Source: JAXHLG01 sp046497225 (lineage in GTDB: Bacteria; Patescibacteriota; Minisyncoccia; Moranbacterales; DUUL01). From it: a stretch of DNA of 30,142 nucleotides. The translations under genes and the position numbers were made by a program. Position 1 is the stretch's first letter, and each line of letters opens with the position of its first letter. The notes beneath the pieces were generated by a model that was not told where the DNA came from, searched no databases, and saw only the letters and a list, made by a program, of their open reading frames with translations. Of this stretch, positions 6,900 to 14,953 are shown piece after piece. The stretch is taken from NCBI GenBank assembly GCA_046497225.1, contig JAWOGA010000037.1, positions 1-30,142 on the forward strand, in the 5' to 3' direction.

Positions 6900-8426
6900 T
6901 TGGCTTATTCTGGCAAGAATACCCCCGATGATTCCAAGATGCTTTTTGGTTTTTTGATTAGCTTCATCGTAGCTGTTTTTGCGGAGTTGGTTTTTGAGTT
7001 TCCCATTTGGGGGATTTATTTTGTACTTGCAATGTCTTTGGCGATTTTGCCTTTTGGTGTCAAAAACAGAAAAATGATTTTTCTGTTTTTTTGTTTGCTG
7101 GGAATATTTTTAGGGCTTTGGAAAACCGCCGGGGAATTAGATAAAATTTTTTCAATTGAAAAAGATAGTTATGAAGGATTAGTTTATGTTTCTTCTCAGC
7201 CAGAGCAAAAAAGCGATTATCAAAAGGTGGAATTTTGCCCTGTGGCAGAAGAGACTAATTTGGAAAACCGGGATAAATTAGCCTATCCTGATTGTGAAAA
7301 AAAATTTATCTACTATGCCGGAATGGAGGAGAATTGGAGATTCGGCCAAGTGGAGAGAGTCTCTTGTGAGCTGGAGAGACCTGAAAACAAGTATCCAAAG
7401 TTTAATTATATCCGATATTTGGCGATGAATAATATTTATGCCATTTGTCAGAATTTGGAATTAAGGGAAGAAAGTGATTTTTTATTAGCCGGATTTTATA
7501 AATACAAAACAAAAATATTTGAATATATTTTCCAGACTAAAAAAATATTTGAAAATAAAATCAATGGCGTTTTTTCCTTTCCGGAATCTGCTTATTTGGC
7601 GGGGTTGCTGTTGGGAGGAGAGGATCGTTTGCCCGAAGATGTGCAGGAGGATTTTCGTCAAACGGGAACCACTCATACAGTCGCTGTTTCCGGGTTTAAT
7701 ATAACTGTTTTGGCCGGGTTCTTTATGTGGTTGGGAGTATTGCTGGGTTTTTGGCGGCAGAAAGCCTTCTGGATAGCTGTTTTGGGAATTGCTTTTTTCG
7801 TTTTGATGATCGGTTCTCCCAGTTCAGCCGTAAGAGCCGGAATTATGGGGATTTTGATTTTGTGGGCTAGCAAGAGAGGCAGGCTGGCTGGCTCGGTGAG
7901 GGCTATTGTTCTGGCCGGAGCGATAATGGTTTGGTTTTCTCCTTTGATACTTATTTACGATGCCGGATTTCAGTTGTCTTTTTTGGCAGCCGCATCTATT
8001 GTTTTGGTTTATGAGCCCTTGTCTCAAAAAGTGAGCATTGAAAATGATTTCCTGGAATGGAAATCCATTTTATTAGTAACGCTTTCTGCTCAATTGGGAG
8101 TGCTGGGAATACTGGTTTATAATTTTGAAACCTTCTCCCCGGTGTCTTTTTTGGCAAACCTGATTATTTTGCCGGCTATTCCTTTGATAATGCTGGGTGG
8201 GTTTGTTTCCGTTTTTGTTGGTTTCTTTTCTTATTTTTTAGCAAGCTTTATTGCTTTGCCAACCAAAGTAGCGCTTTCTTTGGAGATTAAAGCGGTGGAA
8301 AAATTGGCTGAAATTTCCTGGGCTAGTGTAGAGATAGGCAATGTGGGTATTTGGTGGGTGGCCGGTTATTATTTATTTCTTGCGTTATTTATTTCCTGGC
8401 TTAAAAGAAATAGAAATGAAGCATAA
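6900..8426 (+). CDS. comEC: ComEC/Rec2-type DNA uptake channel protein, without C-terminal metallo-beta-lactamase domain
   Basis: This polytopic membrane protein of up to 508 residues would carry single-stranded DNA across the inner membrane in natural transformation. An N-terminal group of membrane segments is followed by a DUF4131-like soluble region. The Competence domain follows, with its signature F-R-Q-T-G-T-T-H-T-V-A-V-S-G-F-N around residues 254-269 and about eight membrane segments to the end. The metallo-beta-lactamase-like domain found at the C-terminus of full-length ComEC is absent. The start is uncertain: TTG at 6900 is the first possible start after an in-frame stop, and an ATG at 6939 would begin right before the first membrane segment. 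It converges with recG, with 74 bases between the stops. Confidence 0.88.
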   Translation: MAYSGKNTPDDSKMLFGFLISFIVAVFAELVFEFPIWGIYFVLAMSLAILPFGVKNRKMIFLFFCLLGIFLGLWKTAGELDKIFSIEKDSYEGLVYVSSQPEQKSDYQKVEFCPVAEETNLENRDKLAYPDCEKKFIYYAGMEENWRFGQVERVSCELERPENKYPKFNYIRYLAMNNIYAICQNLELREESDFLLAGFYKYKTKIFEYIFQTKKIFENKINGVFSFPESAYLAGLLLGGEDRLPEDVQEDFRQTGTTHTVAVSGFNITVLAGFFMWLGVLLGFWRQKAFWIAVLGIAFFVLMIGSPSSAVRAGIMGILILWASKRGRLAGSVRAIVLAGAIMVWFSPLILIYDAGFQLSFLAAASIVLVYEPLSQKVSIENDFLEWKSILLVTLSAQLGVLGILVYNFETFSPVSFLANLIILPAIPLIMLGGFVSVFVGFFSYFLASFIALPTKVALSLEIKAVEKLAEISWASVEIGNVGIWWVAGYYLFLALFISWLKRNRNEA

Positions 8427-8500
8427 AATCAGAAAGAATGGATGTAAAATTTTTCGGCAATTGATTGGGAAGTTTTTTGTTTTTAAAATGGACTTTTAGA

Positions 8501-10612
8501 TTACTCCCAATGCATATTTTGATTTATTTTTTGAAGTTGATTTTTTAGTAAAGGAAATTTAGTTAGCTCGGGATCAAAATAGAGAATTCTTTGGGCTTGA
8601 ATCCGGGCTTGTTGAATGGCTTTTACATCGCTTAAGGATTCCATAGCAATATCCGGTTGGCCGGACTGGAGAGTTCCCATAAATTGTCCGGGTCCTCTCA
8701 GCTTTAAATCTTCTTCGGCTATTTTAAACCCGTCGTTTGTTTTTTCCATTGCTTTTAAACGAGAATTACTATCGGGGGCATTTTGAGAGGTGAATAAAAA
8801 GCAATAAGATTGGTCTTTGCCTCTGCCTACCCTTCCTCGGAATTGATGGAGCTGGGATAGTCCAAATCTTTCGGCTCCTTCAATGAGCATAACTGTGGCT
8901 TCAGGTATGTCTACTCCCACCTCCACTACGGCGGTAGAAACAAGGATGTCATACTTTTTTTCTTTAAACTTCTTCATTTCGGTTTGCTTTTCGGCGGGTT
9001 TCATTTTGCCGTGAAGGAGTCCTATTTTTAGTTCGGGAAAAATATTTTCCTGAAGATTTTTGAATTCTTCGGACGCGGATTTTACTTCCGCCATTTCTGA
9101 AGACTCTTCCACCAAGGGGCAAATAACAAAAGTTTGCTTACCTTGCTTTGCTTGATTGCGGATGAACTGGTAAATTTGATCTCTTCCCTCGGGGGGGACA
9201 GTTTTTGTAATTACAGGCTTTTTTCCTTTGGGGTATTCGTCAATTATAGATAGATCTAAGTTTCCAAAGAGAGCCAAAGAAAGAGAGCGGGGAATGGGAG
9301 TGGCTGTCATAGTCAACAAATGAGGCAAGTGGCTGGAATTTTTATTGTCTGTTTCAAGGGTTTTTTGCTGCAAGAAGGCTCTCTGGTTAACCCCGAATCG
9401 GTGTTGCTCGTCTATGATGACAAGCGCAAGGTTTTTAAAAGAAATTTTTTCCTGAAGGATAGCGTGGGTACCAATAATAATTTCTGTTCTTCCTTGTTTG
9501 ATTTTTTTAAAGAGTTCTTCTTTTTTTATTTTTTCTCCATTGCATTCTGATTTTGAGGAGGTTAGAATAGATATTTTTAAAGAATAGTTATTGAGAAATT
9601 CTTTAATTCCGTGATAATGTTGGACAGCCAAAACTTCCGTAGGAGCGAGAATGGCCGTCTGAAATTTTTCCGAAGATGTATTTAAGGCCGCCAAAACAGC
9701 CACCAGGGTTTTTCCGGTTCCCACATCTCCTTCCAGTAAGCGATTCATAGGCTTGTTTTTTTCCAGGTCCTGGATGATTTGCCAGGAAGATTTTTTTTGC
9801 GCTCCGGTTAAGCTAAAAGGTAGTGATTTCGTGAATTCCTGAATAATTTTCCGGTTAAAGGGGATGGAAATTGCCGAATTTTTGTCCCAATCTTTCTTGG
9901 TTTGCAGCGCTCTTATTTGAATAAGAAACATTTTTTCAAAGGCAAATCTTTCTTTGGCTGCTGAAGCAAGGGAATTTTCTTTAGGGAAATGGATATTTTG
10001 AAAGGCTTCATCTAAGGATAACAAGTTTTGATCTTTTAAAATATCTTGAGGAATAAATTCTTTAATTGCGGTATTTTCCAGGGCCTTTTGAATAACCTTT
10101 CTTAAATAATAGGAATTAACATTGCGGTTTTCCGGATAGACGGGAGCCAGGATGCCGGTGGAGAGAGACTGGGAGTTCAAATCTTCATAAAGATAGTTTT
10201 TTTGAGAAATGATTTCAAAATTGGGATGTTGAAGATAAAGCTCTTTTCCCTTGAAGATATTTATTTTTCCGCTCACTTGGATATATTTTCCTTTGGAGAG
10301 GTATTTTAATTGGGGTAGAAAATTAAACCAGACCGTTTTTAAGGATCCGGTTTCGTCTTCAATATAAGCCTCGGTGATTTTTTTTCTGTTTTTTAACGGA
10401 ACGTTTTTAACTTCTTTGATGCAGGCTTTAATAGTAACGGTCTCTCCTATTGCCACTTCCGCAATATTTTTTCTTAGAGAAAAATCTTCATACCGAAAAG
10501 GGAAATAATACAAAAGATCCTCGACTGTGTAGATGCCGAGGGTGTGAAGTCTTTTGGCGTTTTTAGGTCCTACACCGGGAACAAATGAAACATCATCTTT
10601 AAAGTCTAGCAT
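8501..10612 (-). CDS. recG: ATP-dependent DNA helicase RecG
   Basis: RecG remodels stalled replication forks and Holliday junctions. The protein is 703 residues, the normal length. It has a helix-hairpin-helix-like start (VPGVGPKNAKRLHTLGI), the wedge OB-fold (about 55-160), Walker A EGDVGTGKT near residue 292, the DEQH box near 399-402, the TATPIPRS motif, and helicase motifs including QFRGRVGRG. The RecG-typical C-terminal segment R-G-P-G-x-F-x-G-T-x-Q-S-G is intact. The ATG at 10612 lies 47 bases downstream of the tRNA-Arg gene on the same strand, and the two may share a transcript. No Shine-Dalgarno is seen. Confidence 0.96.
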   Translation of the reverse strand: MLDFKDDVSFVPGVGPKNAKRLHTLGIYTVEDLLYYFPFRYEDFSLRKNIAEVAIGETVTIKACIKEVKNVPLKNRKKITEAYIEDETGSLKTVWFNFLPQLKYLSKGKYIQVSGKINIFKGKELYLQHPNFEIISQKNYLYEDLNSQSLSTGILAPVYPENRNVNSYYLRKVIQKALENTAIKEFIPQDILKDQNLLSLDEAFQNIHFPKENSLASAAKERFAFEKMFLIQIRALQTKKDWDKNSAISIPFNRKIIQEFTKSLPFSLTGAQKKSSWQIIQDLEKNKPMNRLLEGDVGTGKTLVAVLAALNTSSEKFQTAILAPTEVLAVQHYHGIKEFLNNYSLKISILTSSKSECNGEKIKKEELFKKIKQGRTEIIIGTHAILQEKISFKNLALVIIDEQHRFGVNQRAFLQQKTLETDNKNSSHLPHLLTMTATPIPRSLSLALFGNLDLSIIDEYPKGKKPVITKTVPPEGRDQIYQFIRNQAKQGKQTFVICPLVEESSEMAEVKSASEEFKNLQENIFPELKIGLLHGKMKPAEKQTEMKKFKEKKYDILVSTAVVEVGVDIPEATVMLIEGAERFGLSQLHQFRGRVGRGKDQSYCFLFTSQNAPDSNSRLKAMEKTNDGFKIAEEDLKLRGPGQFMGTLQSGQPDIAMESLSDVKAIQQARIQAQRILYFDPELTKFPLLKNQLQKINQNMHWE

Positions 10613-10659
10613 TTTAAGCGCTAAAATATGTAAATTTCTAATTTTTTAACTGAGAAATG

Positions 10660-10733
10660 TGTCCTTGGCAGGACTTGAACCTGCGACCTTCGGCTCCGCA
10701 AGCCGACGCTCTATCCGGCTGAGCTACAAGGAC
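10660..10733 (-). tRNA. tRNA-Arg, anticodon GCG
   Basis: The complementary strand folds into a 74-base cloverleaf: acceptor GTCCTTG/CAAGGAC, a D arm with GG and an A at position 20 (an arginine identity feature), anticodon stem TCGGC/GCCGA with loop TTGCGGA, and T arm GCAGG-TTCAAGT-CCTGC. The anticodon is GCG, reading CGC and CGU. The discriminator is A and CCA is not encoded. In most bacteria the arginine CGN tRNA is ACG (inosine), so G34 is unusual. Confidence 0.95.
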
Positions 10734-10748
10734 ATTTTGGGATAGTTG

Positions 10749-10778
10749 ATATTACTTAACTTGCTCATTTTATTGCAA
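10749..10778 (-). promoter_or_regulatory. Probable promoter for tRNA-Arg
   Basis: On the minus strand, TTGCAA (10773-10778) and TAATAT (10749-10754) are separated by 18 bases. Transcription would start just upstream of the tRNA 5' end at 10733. The match is fair, not consensus. Confidence 0.4.
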
Positions 10779-10796
10779 AATGAAGTAAAAATCAAA

Positions 10797-11279
10797 TCAG
10801 AAAAATTTTCCCATAAAATCGCCGATGGGATCCCGGTGCTCCTCTTCGGGCAAAAAATTTATTAAGATTTTCCTTATTTTTAATGGACTTTGATTGCCCA
10901 GGGGTATTTTAATATAAGGAAGGAAATTCGTTTTGCTTTTGAGGATAATTTCTTTTTTCTTGCCCGGTTCATAATTAATCCAAAAACTTTTCAGCGAGTT
11001 GAATTTATAAAGGTGATCCTTGTCAACGATTCCATCCTGAGTGATAGCAAATACGGCTGTTTCCGGGCCTTTGTTTTTAATCAAGTAGAGAGCAAAACCG
11101 ATCAAAATAAATAAAACCGACATTAAAAGGTTATTAATGAAAAGCCCATAAGCCACCAACAAAAATAAAATCAGGGAGGCTATTATCAAGAACCTTAGAT
11201 CCCGAGGAAAGTCATTGTTTTCTTTTGCTTTCCAATAAGCCAAAGCGGTGGCGGCGGTATCCTTTTTCTTTTGTGTCAT
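10797..11279 (-). CDS. Small membrane protein with two transmembrane segments, function unknown
   Basis: The 160-residue product has a short basic/Ala-rich N-terminus, two adjacent hydrophobic helices (about residues 28-66, LRFLIIASLILFLLVAYGLF and the next), and a C-terminal soluble part rich in beta strands (VFAITQDGIVDKDHLYKF, KKEIILKSK) that resembles a PH-like membrane-attached fold. That fold is only a resemblance. It starts 16 bases after the dedA stop codon, so the two are cotranscribed. I cannot name a function. Confidence 0.75.
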   Translation of the reverse strand: MTQKKKDTAATALAYWKAKENNDFPRDLRFLIIASLILFLLVAYGLFINNLLMSVLFILIGFALYLIKNKGPETAVFAITQDGIVDKDHLYKFNSLKSFWINYEPGKKKEIILKSKTNFLPYIKIPLGNQSPLKIRKILINFLPEEEHRDPIGDFMGKFF

Positions 11280-11295
11280 TGGATAGATTTATTTC

Positions 11296-11880
11296 TTATT
11301 TTTCTGCTTTTTTAACAGAATTTTTATTGATAAACAAAATTGCTGTGACCAACAAAACAGCTAAAAGAAAGACAGCCCAGCCGGCGTATTGGATGTATTT
11401 GTCTATTTCCTTGGCTGCATAGCCGAAGAAATAGCCCAGTATTACTATCAAGCTGCTCCATATGATACCACCCAGGGTAGAATAAAAAAGAAAAAGTTTA
11501 AAATTCATTTTAGCTGCTCCGGCTAAAATGAATGTGATGCTGCACAGGCCGGTGGTGGTTTTTACGGGGAGGATGATTTTTGCTCCGTTTTTAATGAAAT
11601 TACTCTGCAGTTTTTTGAGGGTGGATTTTTTTATCTTGAAAATCCTTTTTGCTTTTAGTATAGCTGAATTTCCTCCGAAATAGCCGATTAGATAAAAAAG
11701 GATATCCCCGATAGTGTCAGCCAGTATACTTAAAAATAGAACAATAAAAACATTGAAAACTCCGATTGAAGCCAAAAAAGCTCCAGCTAGGGTAATAATC
11801 GGGCCTTCTGCAATCATCAAAAGAAACATCAAGGGGTAACCCCAAAAAGAAATAATATCCAAAAGTTGCTGGTATTCCAT
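11296..11880 (-). CDS. DedA family (SNARE-associated/VTT) membrane protein
   Basis: This 194-residue integral membrane protein of the DedA family probably acts in lipid-carrier or phospholipid transport across the membrane. The N-terminal helix is followed by a hydrophobic stretch with E-G-P-I-I-T-L-A-G-A-F-L-A, then D-T-I-G-D-I-L-F-Y-L-I-G-Y-F-G-G. Later come the family's glycine-rich helices (VKTTTGLCSITFILAGAAKMN; TLGGIIWSSLIVILGYFFGY). About five membrane segments are present. It is the first gene of a minus-strand pair with the 160-residue membrane protein. Confidence 0.88.
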   Translation of the reverse strand: MEYQQLLDIISFWGYPLMFLLMIAEGPIITLAGAFLASIGVFNVFIVLFLSILADTIGDILFYLIGYFGGNSAILKAKRIFKIKKSTLKKLQSNFIKNGAKIILPVKTTTGLCSITFILAGAAKMNFKLFLFYSTLGGIIWSSLIVILGYFFGYAAKEIDKYIQYAGWAVFLLAVLLVTAILFINKNSVKKAEK

Positions 11881-11939
11881 AAAACTTTAGTAATTTATTT
11901 TTTTGGCGGGAAAATTGTTTTTGCTAACTTTCCATTCTT

Positions 11940-11948
11940 ATTGTAACA
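11940..11948 (-). promoter_or_regulatory. Extended -10 promoter for dedA
   Basis: On the minus strand TGTTACAAT (TGn plus TACAAT at 11940-11945) lies about 60 bases before the dedA ATG. No strong -35 is present. It has the same extended -10 style as the sites at 2280 and 5429. Confidence 0.45.
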
Positions 11949-12058
11949 CTATTTTACAAGATTTAAAGTCTTTGTGTTTCAGGTGTTTTTTAAAATCTTT
12001 AAATTGTTTTTGTTTTCGGGGTTTTTGATTGTGGAGATCTTCTCTGTTTGTTGTTTTG

Positions 12059-12087
12059 TTGACTTTAAAAGACTGTTTGTATATGAT
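12059..12087 (+). promoter_or_regulatory. Promoter for tRNA-Pro
   Basis: TTGACT (12059-12064) and TATGAT (12082-12087) are separated by exactly 17 bases. The start point would be near 12094, about 34 bases before the tRNA. This is a near-consensus vegetative promoter. Confidence 0.7.
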
Positions 12088-12127
12088 ATTAAAAGGACTT
12101 TCAAGTTGTTTGTTCCACTTTTTTTAT

Positions 12128-12198
12128 CGGGGCATAGTATAATGGTAGTACACGCGCTTTGGGAGCGCGCAGCCTGGGTTCGACTCCCAGTGCCCCGA
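12128..12198 (+). tRNA. tRNA-Pro, anticodon TGG
   Basis: This 71-base cloverleaf has acceptor CGGGGCA/TGCCCCG, anticodon stem CGCGC/GCGCG with loop TTTGGGA giving anticodon TGG, and T arm CTGGG-TTCGACT-CCCAG. The C1-G72 pair and A73 are bacterial proline identity features. CCA is not encoded. The D arm is short but has GG. Confidence 0.95.
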
Positions 12199-12223
12199 CA
12201 TTTAATGTTCTTAAATTTCCGAA

Positions 12224-12253
12224 TTGAGATTTTGTTAGTATTGCTGATAAAAT
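12224..12253 (+). promoter_or_regulatory. Probable promoter for tRNA-Val
   Basis: TTGAGA (12224-12229) and TAAAAT (12248-12253) are 18 bases apart, and the -10 is preceded by TGA, making it an extended -10. The start point would be around 12260, just before the tRNA at 12271. The gene could also be read through from tRNA-Pro. Confidence 0.45.
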
Positions 12254-12270
12254 TTTATCTACTTTGATGC

Positions 12271-12344
12271 GGACGGTTAGCTCAGTTGGTTAGAGCGTTT
12301 GCTTGACGTGCAAAAGGTCATCGGTTCGAATCCGATACCGTCCA
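12271..12344 (+). tRNA. tRNA-Val, anticodon GAC
   Basis: This 74-base cloverleaf has acceptor GGACGGT/ACCGTCC, D arm GCTC...GAGC, anticodon stem TTTGC/GCAAA with loop TTGACGT giving anticodon GAC, and T arm ATCGG-TTCGAAT-CCGAT. A73 and the AC at anticodon positions 2-3 fit valine. CCA is not encoded. Confidence 0.95.
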
Positions 12345-12415
12345 CATTTATTATTTCTTTGTGGTGGCTTTTTGGGAAGGAGTTATAGATTTAATAAAAC
12401 CAAGGCGTTTTAAGC

Positions 12416-12444
12416 TTGAATTTTTGGTAATTCGGGTTTATTAT
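12416..12444 (+). promoter_or_regulatory. Promoter for alaS
   Basis: TTGAAT (12416-12421) and TATTAT (12439-12444) are separated by 17 bases. Transcription would start near 12451, leaving a leader of about 70 A/T-rich bases before the ATG at 12522, with no Shine-Dalgarno. Confidence 0.6.
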
Positions 12445-12521
12445 AGAGTTGGAGACTAATTGAAAAGGTTTAAAATTATGCAAAATCATCAATAAATACT
12501 CGATAAAATTTAAAAAAAATT

Positions 12522-14870
12522 ATGATTACAGCAAGCGAATTGAGAAAAAAATTTTTAAAATTTTTTGAAGAGAAGAATCACGCTATATTGCCTTCTTTTA
12601 AACTGGTGCCGGAGAATGATCCGACATCTCTTTTTATTAGCTCCGGGATGCAACCCTTAGTGCCTTATTTAATGGGTGAAAAACATCCCAAAGGAACTAG
12701 GTTGGCGGATATACAAAAATGCATCCGAACAATTGATATAGATGAAGTTGGAGATGTTACTCACCACACTTTTTTTGAGATGTTGGGAAATTGGTCATTA
12801 GGGGATTATTTTAAAAAAGAGTCTTTGCAATGGAGTTATGAATTTCTTACTTCTCCCCAATGGTTGGGTCTTGATAAAGACAAATTAGCGGTGTCGGTTT
12901 TTATGGGGGATGAGGACGCGCCTTTTGATAATGAATCTTATGAAATTTGGAAGAACCTTGGATTTTCCGAAGATAGAATCGCTAAGCTTAATAAGGAGGA
13001 GAATTGGTGGGGACCTCCGAGTGAAACAGGACCATGCGGACCTGATTCCGAGATTTTTTATTGGAGTGGCAATGATGCTGATATTCCTAAGAAATTTAAT
13101 CCTGAAGATGATAGATGGGTAGAGATTTGGAATAATGTTTTCATGGAATATGAAAAGAAATCAGACGGAAAATTTTACAATCTTCCGGCTAAAAATGTAG
13201 ATACCGGAATGGGAATGGAGAGAATGCTGGCGGTTATTAATGGAATTAACGATGATTATAAAACAGAGCTTTTTTGGCCGATTATTCAAAAAATAGAAGA
13301 ACTTTCCGGAAAAAAATACCAGGATCATTTTACTTCAATGAGAATTATAGCTGATCATTTGAAGGCTTCTGTTTTTATAACGGCTGATAGTGTAAAGCCC
13401 TCCAACGGTGAAAGGGGTTACATTTTAAGAAGATTGATCAGGAGAGCCATAAGAGAAGGGTATAAAATCGGATTAAAACAAAACTTTACAAAAAGTATTT
13501 CTCAAGCAGTTGTGTCTATGTATAAAGAGGTGTATCCGGAAGTTGCCGCCGCGGAGATTCTGGAAATTATTGAAAAAGAGGAAATAAAGTTTAGAAATAC
13601 TCTGCAAAAAGGCTTGAAGCAATTTGAAAAAATTGCCGGAAAAAAAGGGAAAGTCGCCTTGATTTCATCTAATCCTAATAAAGTAAGAGAGTATAGAGAA
13701 CTTTCCGGGGAAAAAATAAGTTTTGATTTTATTAAAGCAGAATTGCCCGAGATTCAGGCTATTGATTCCAAAGAAGTGGCTGAGTATAAAATTATAGAGG
13801 CTTATAAAAAATTTAAAAGGCCTATTATCGTAGAGGACACTTCTTTGCATCTGGAGGCTTGGAATGGTTTTCCGGGAGCTTTAATTAAATGGTTTATTGA
13901 TTATTTGAGTACCCAAGGACTTCTTGATTTGACTGAAGGCAAGAATAGGAAGGCTGTTTCCAAGTGCGTGATTGCTTACTTTGACGGAAGAAGTTTGCAT
14001 TTTTATGAAGGAGAAGTAAGAGGAAGAATAACTGAGGAAAGACTGGGACACTCCGGGTTGGAATTTGGCTTTGACCCTATTTTTATCCCCGAGGGGTATG
14101 AAAAAACTTTTGCTGAAATGGGAGAAGAAAAGAATCAAATTTCTCATCGCTATTTGGCTCTGAAAAAATTTGCTGAAAATAAACCGGATGAAGTAAAAGA
14201 GATTAAAGATGAAAATATCCCATTATTAGATGAAAAGACAAATAAAATTACCGGAAAAGAAGCTTTTGATTTATATCAAACTTATGGCTTTCCCATTGAA
14301 ATGGTTGAAGAGCTGGCTGGAGAGAAAAATATGTTAATTGATAAAAAAGGCTTTTTGGATGAATTAAAACAACATCAAGAATTATCTAGAACCGCCGGCG
14401 CCGGAATGTTTAAGGGAGGGTTAGCCGATACTAAAGAAAAAACCAAACAATTACATACCGTCGCGCATTTAATGCTGACCGGCATGAGAAATGTTTTAGG
14501 CGATCATGTTCATCAAAAAGGCTCTAATATTAATGGAGACAGGTTGAGGTTTGATTTTTCTCATCCTGATAAATTAAAACCCGAGCAAATTAAAAAAATT
14601 GAGGATTATGTTAATGAAGCCATTAGTTCCAGTGTTGATGTTGTTGAGGAGGAAATGCCATTAGAGGAGGCCAGAAAACAAGGGGCGGAGGGTGCTTTTG
14701 AGGATAAATACGGAGACAAGGTTAAGGTTTTCACAATTGGAGACTACTCCAAGGAAATTTGCGGAGGTCCTCATGTGAAAAATACGGGAGAGATTGAGGG
14801 AGAATTTAAAATAACCAAAGAACAAAGTTCCAGCGCAGGCGTAAGAAGAGTTAAGGCTGTATTGCAGTAG
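12522..14870 (+). CDS. alaS: Alanyl-tRNA synthetase, compact form with an inserted ITPA/RdgB-type NTP pyrophosphatase domain
   Basis: It charges tRNA-Ala with alanine. The class II catalytic core fills residues 1 to about 372 (LPSFKLVPENDPTSLF, FEMLGNWSLGDYFKKE, and motif 3 GMGMERML). A foreign ITPase domain occupies about 373-557, after the RNTLQKGLKQFEKI helix. The host resumes with GKEAFDLYQTYGFP (YGFP at 588-591). Only about 54 residues separate YGFP from H645-T-V-A-H649, so the beta-barrel subdomain that normally precedes the editing domain is missing. The editing (SAD) domain keeps its zinc ligands H645, H649, C747 and H751 (CGGPH instead of the usual CGGTH). The protein stops at GVRRVKAV, with no C-Ala domain. 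Without the insert the enzyme is about 597 residues, against about 870 usually. No frameshift is seen. Confidence 0.95.
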   Translation: MITASELRKKFLKFFEEKNHAILPSFKLVPENDPTSLFISSGMQPLVPYLMGEKHPKGTRLADIQKCIRTIDIDEVGDVTHHTFFEMLGNWSLGDYFKKESLQWSYEFLTSPQWLGLDKDKLAVSVFMGDEDAPFDNESYEIWKNLGFSEDRIAKLNKEENWWGPPSETGPCGPDSEIFYWSGNDADIPKKFNPEDDRWVEIWNNVFMEYEKKSDGKFYNLPAKNVDTGMGMERMLAVINGINDDYKTELFWPIIQKIEELSGKKYQDHFTSMRIIADHLKASVFITADSVKPSNGERGYILRRLIRRAIREGYKIGLKQNFTKSISQAVVSMYKEVYPEVAAAEILEIIEKEEIKFRNTLQKGLKQFEKIAGKKGKVALISSNPNKVREYRELSGEKISFDFIKAELPEIQAIDSKEVAEYKIIEAYKKFKRPIIVEDTSLHLEAWNGFPGALIKWFIDYLSTQGLLDLTEGKNRKAVSKCVIAYFDGRSLHFYEGEVRGRITEERLGHSGLEFGFDPIFIPEGYEKTFAEMGEEKNQISHRYLALKKFAENKPDEVKEIKDENIPLLDEKTNKITGKEAFDLYQTYGFPIEMVEELAGEKNMLIDKKGFLDELKQHQELSRTAGAGMFKGGLADTKEKTKQLHTVAHLMLTGMRNVLGDHVHQKGSNINGDRLRFDFSHPDKLKPEQIKKIEDYVNEAISSSVDVVEEEMPLEEARKQGAEGAFEDKYGDKVKVFTIGDYSKEICGGPHVKNTGEIEGEFKITKEQSSSAGVRRVKAVLQ
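13638..14192 (+). other. ITPase (ITPA/RdgB/Ham1) domain inserted in alaS
   Basis: Residues about 373-557 of the AlaRS form a complete inosine/xanthosine triphosphate pyrophosphatase domain. Such enzymes hydrolyse ITP, dITP and XTP to the monophosphate and pyrophosphate. Seen motifs are S382-S-N-P-N-K387 (substrate-binding start), V437-E-D-T-S-L with N-G-F-P-G-A-L-I-K-W-F, F515-G-F-D-P519, Y-E-K-T-F-A-E-M and S541-H-R543. The EDT and IKWF forms are closer to eukaryotic/archaeal ITPA than to E. coli RdgB (DDSGL, YSAR). All main catalytic-site motifs are present, so activity is likely. The reading frame and codon use are continuous with the host. Confidence 0.92.
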
Positions 14871-14889
14871 GTGTTTGGTTTAAGTTTGA

Positions 14890-14907
14890 TTTTATTTATA
14901 AATAAAA
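14890..14907. other. 18-base perfect palindrome after alaS
   Basis: TTTTATTTATAAATAAAA is self-complementary and lies 20 bases after the alaS stop codon. It could be a weak transcription terminator or a protein-binding site, but all pairs are A/T and chance is possible in such sequence. Confidence 0.35.
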
Positions 14908-14953
14908 GATTGTTTTTTAAAATTCTAAAACATAAGATCTAAATTAGAAAACA

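Noticed and set aside
11974..12267. 97-codon plus-strand ORF
   Set aside because: It runs straight through the tRNA-Pro gene and its promoter and has no family resemblance.
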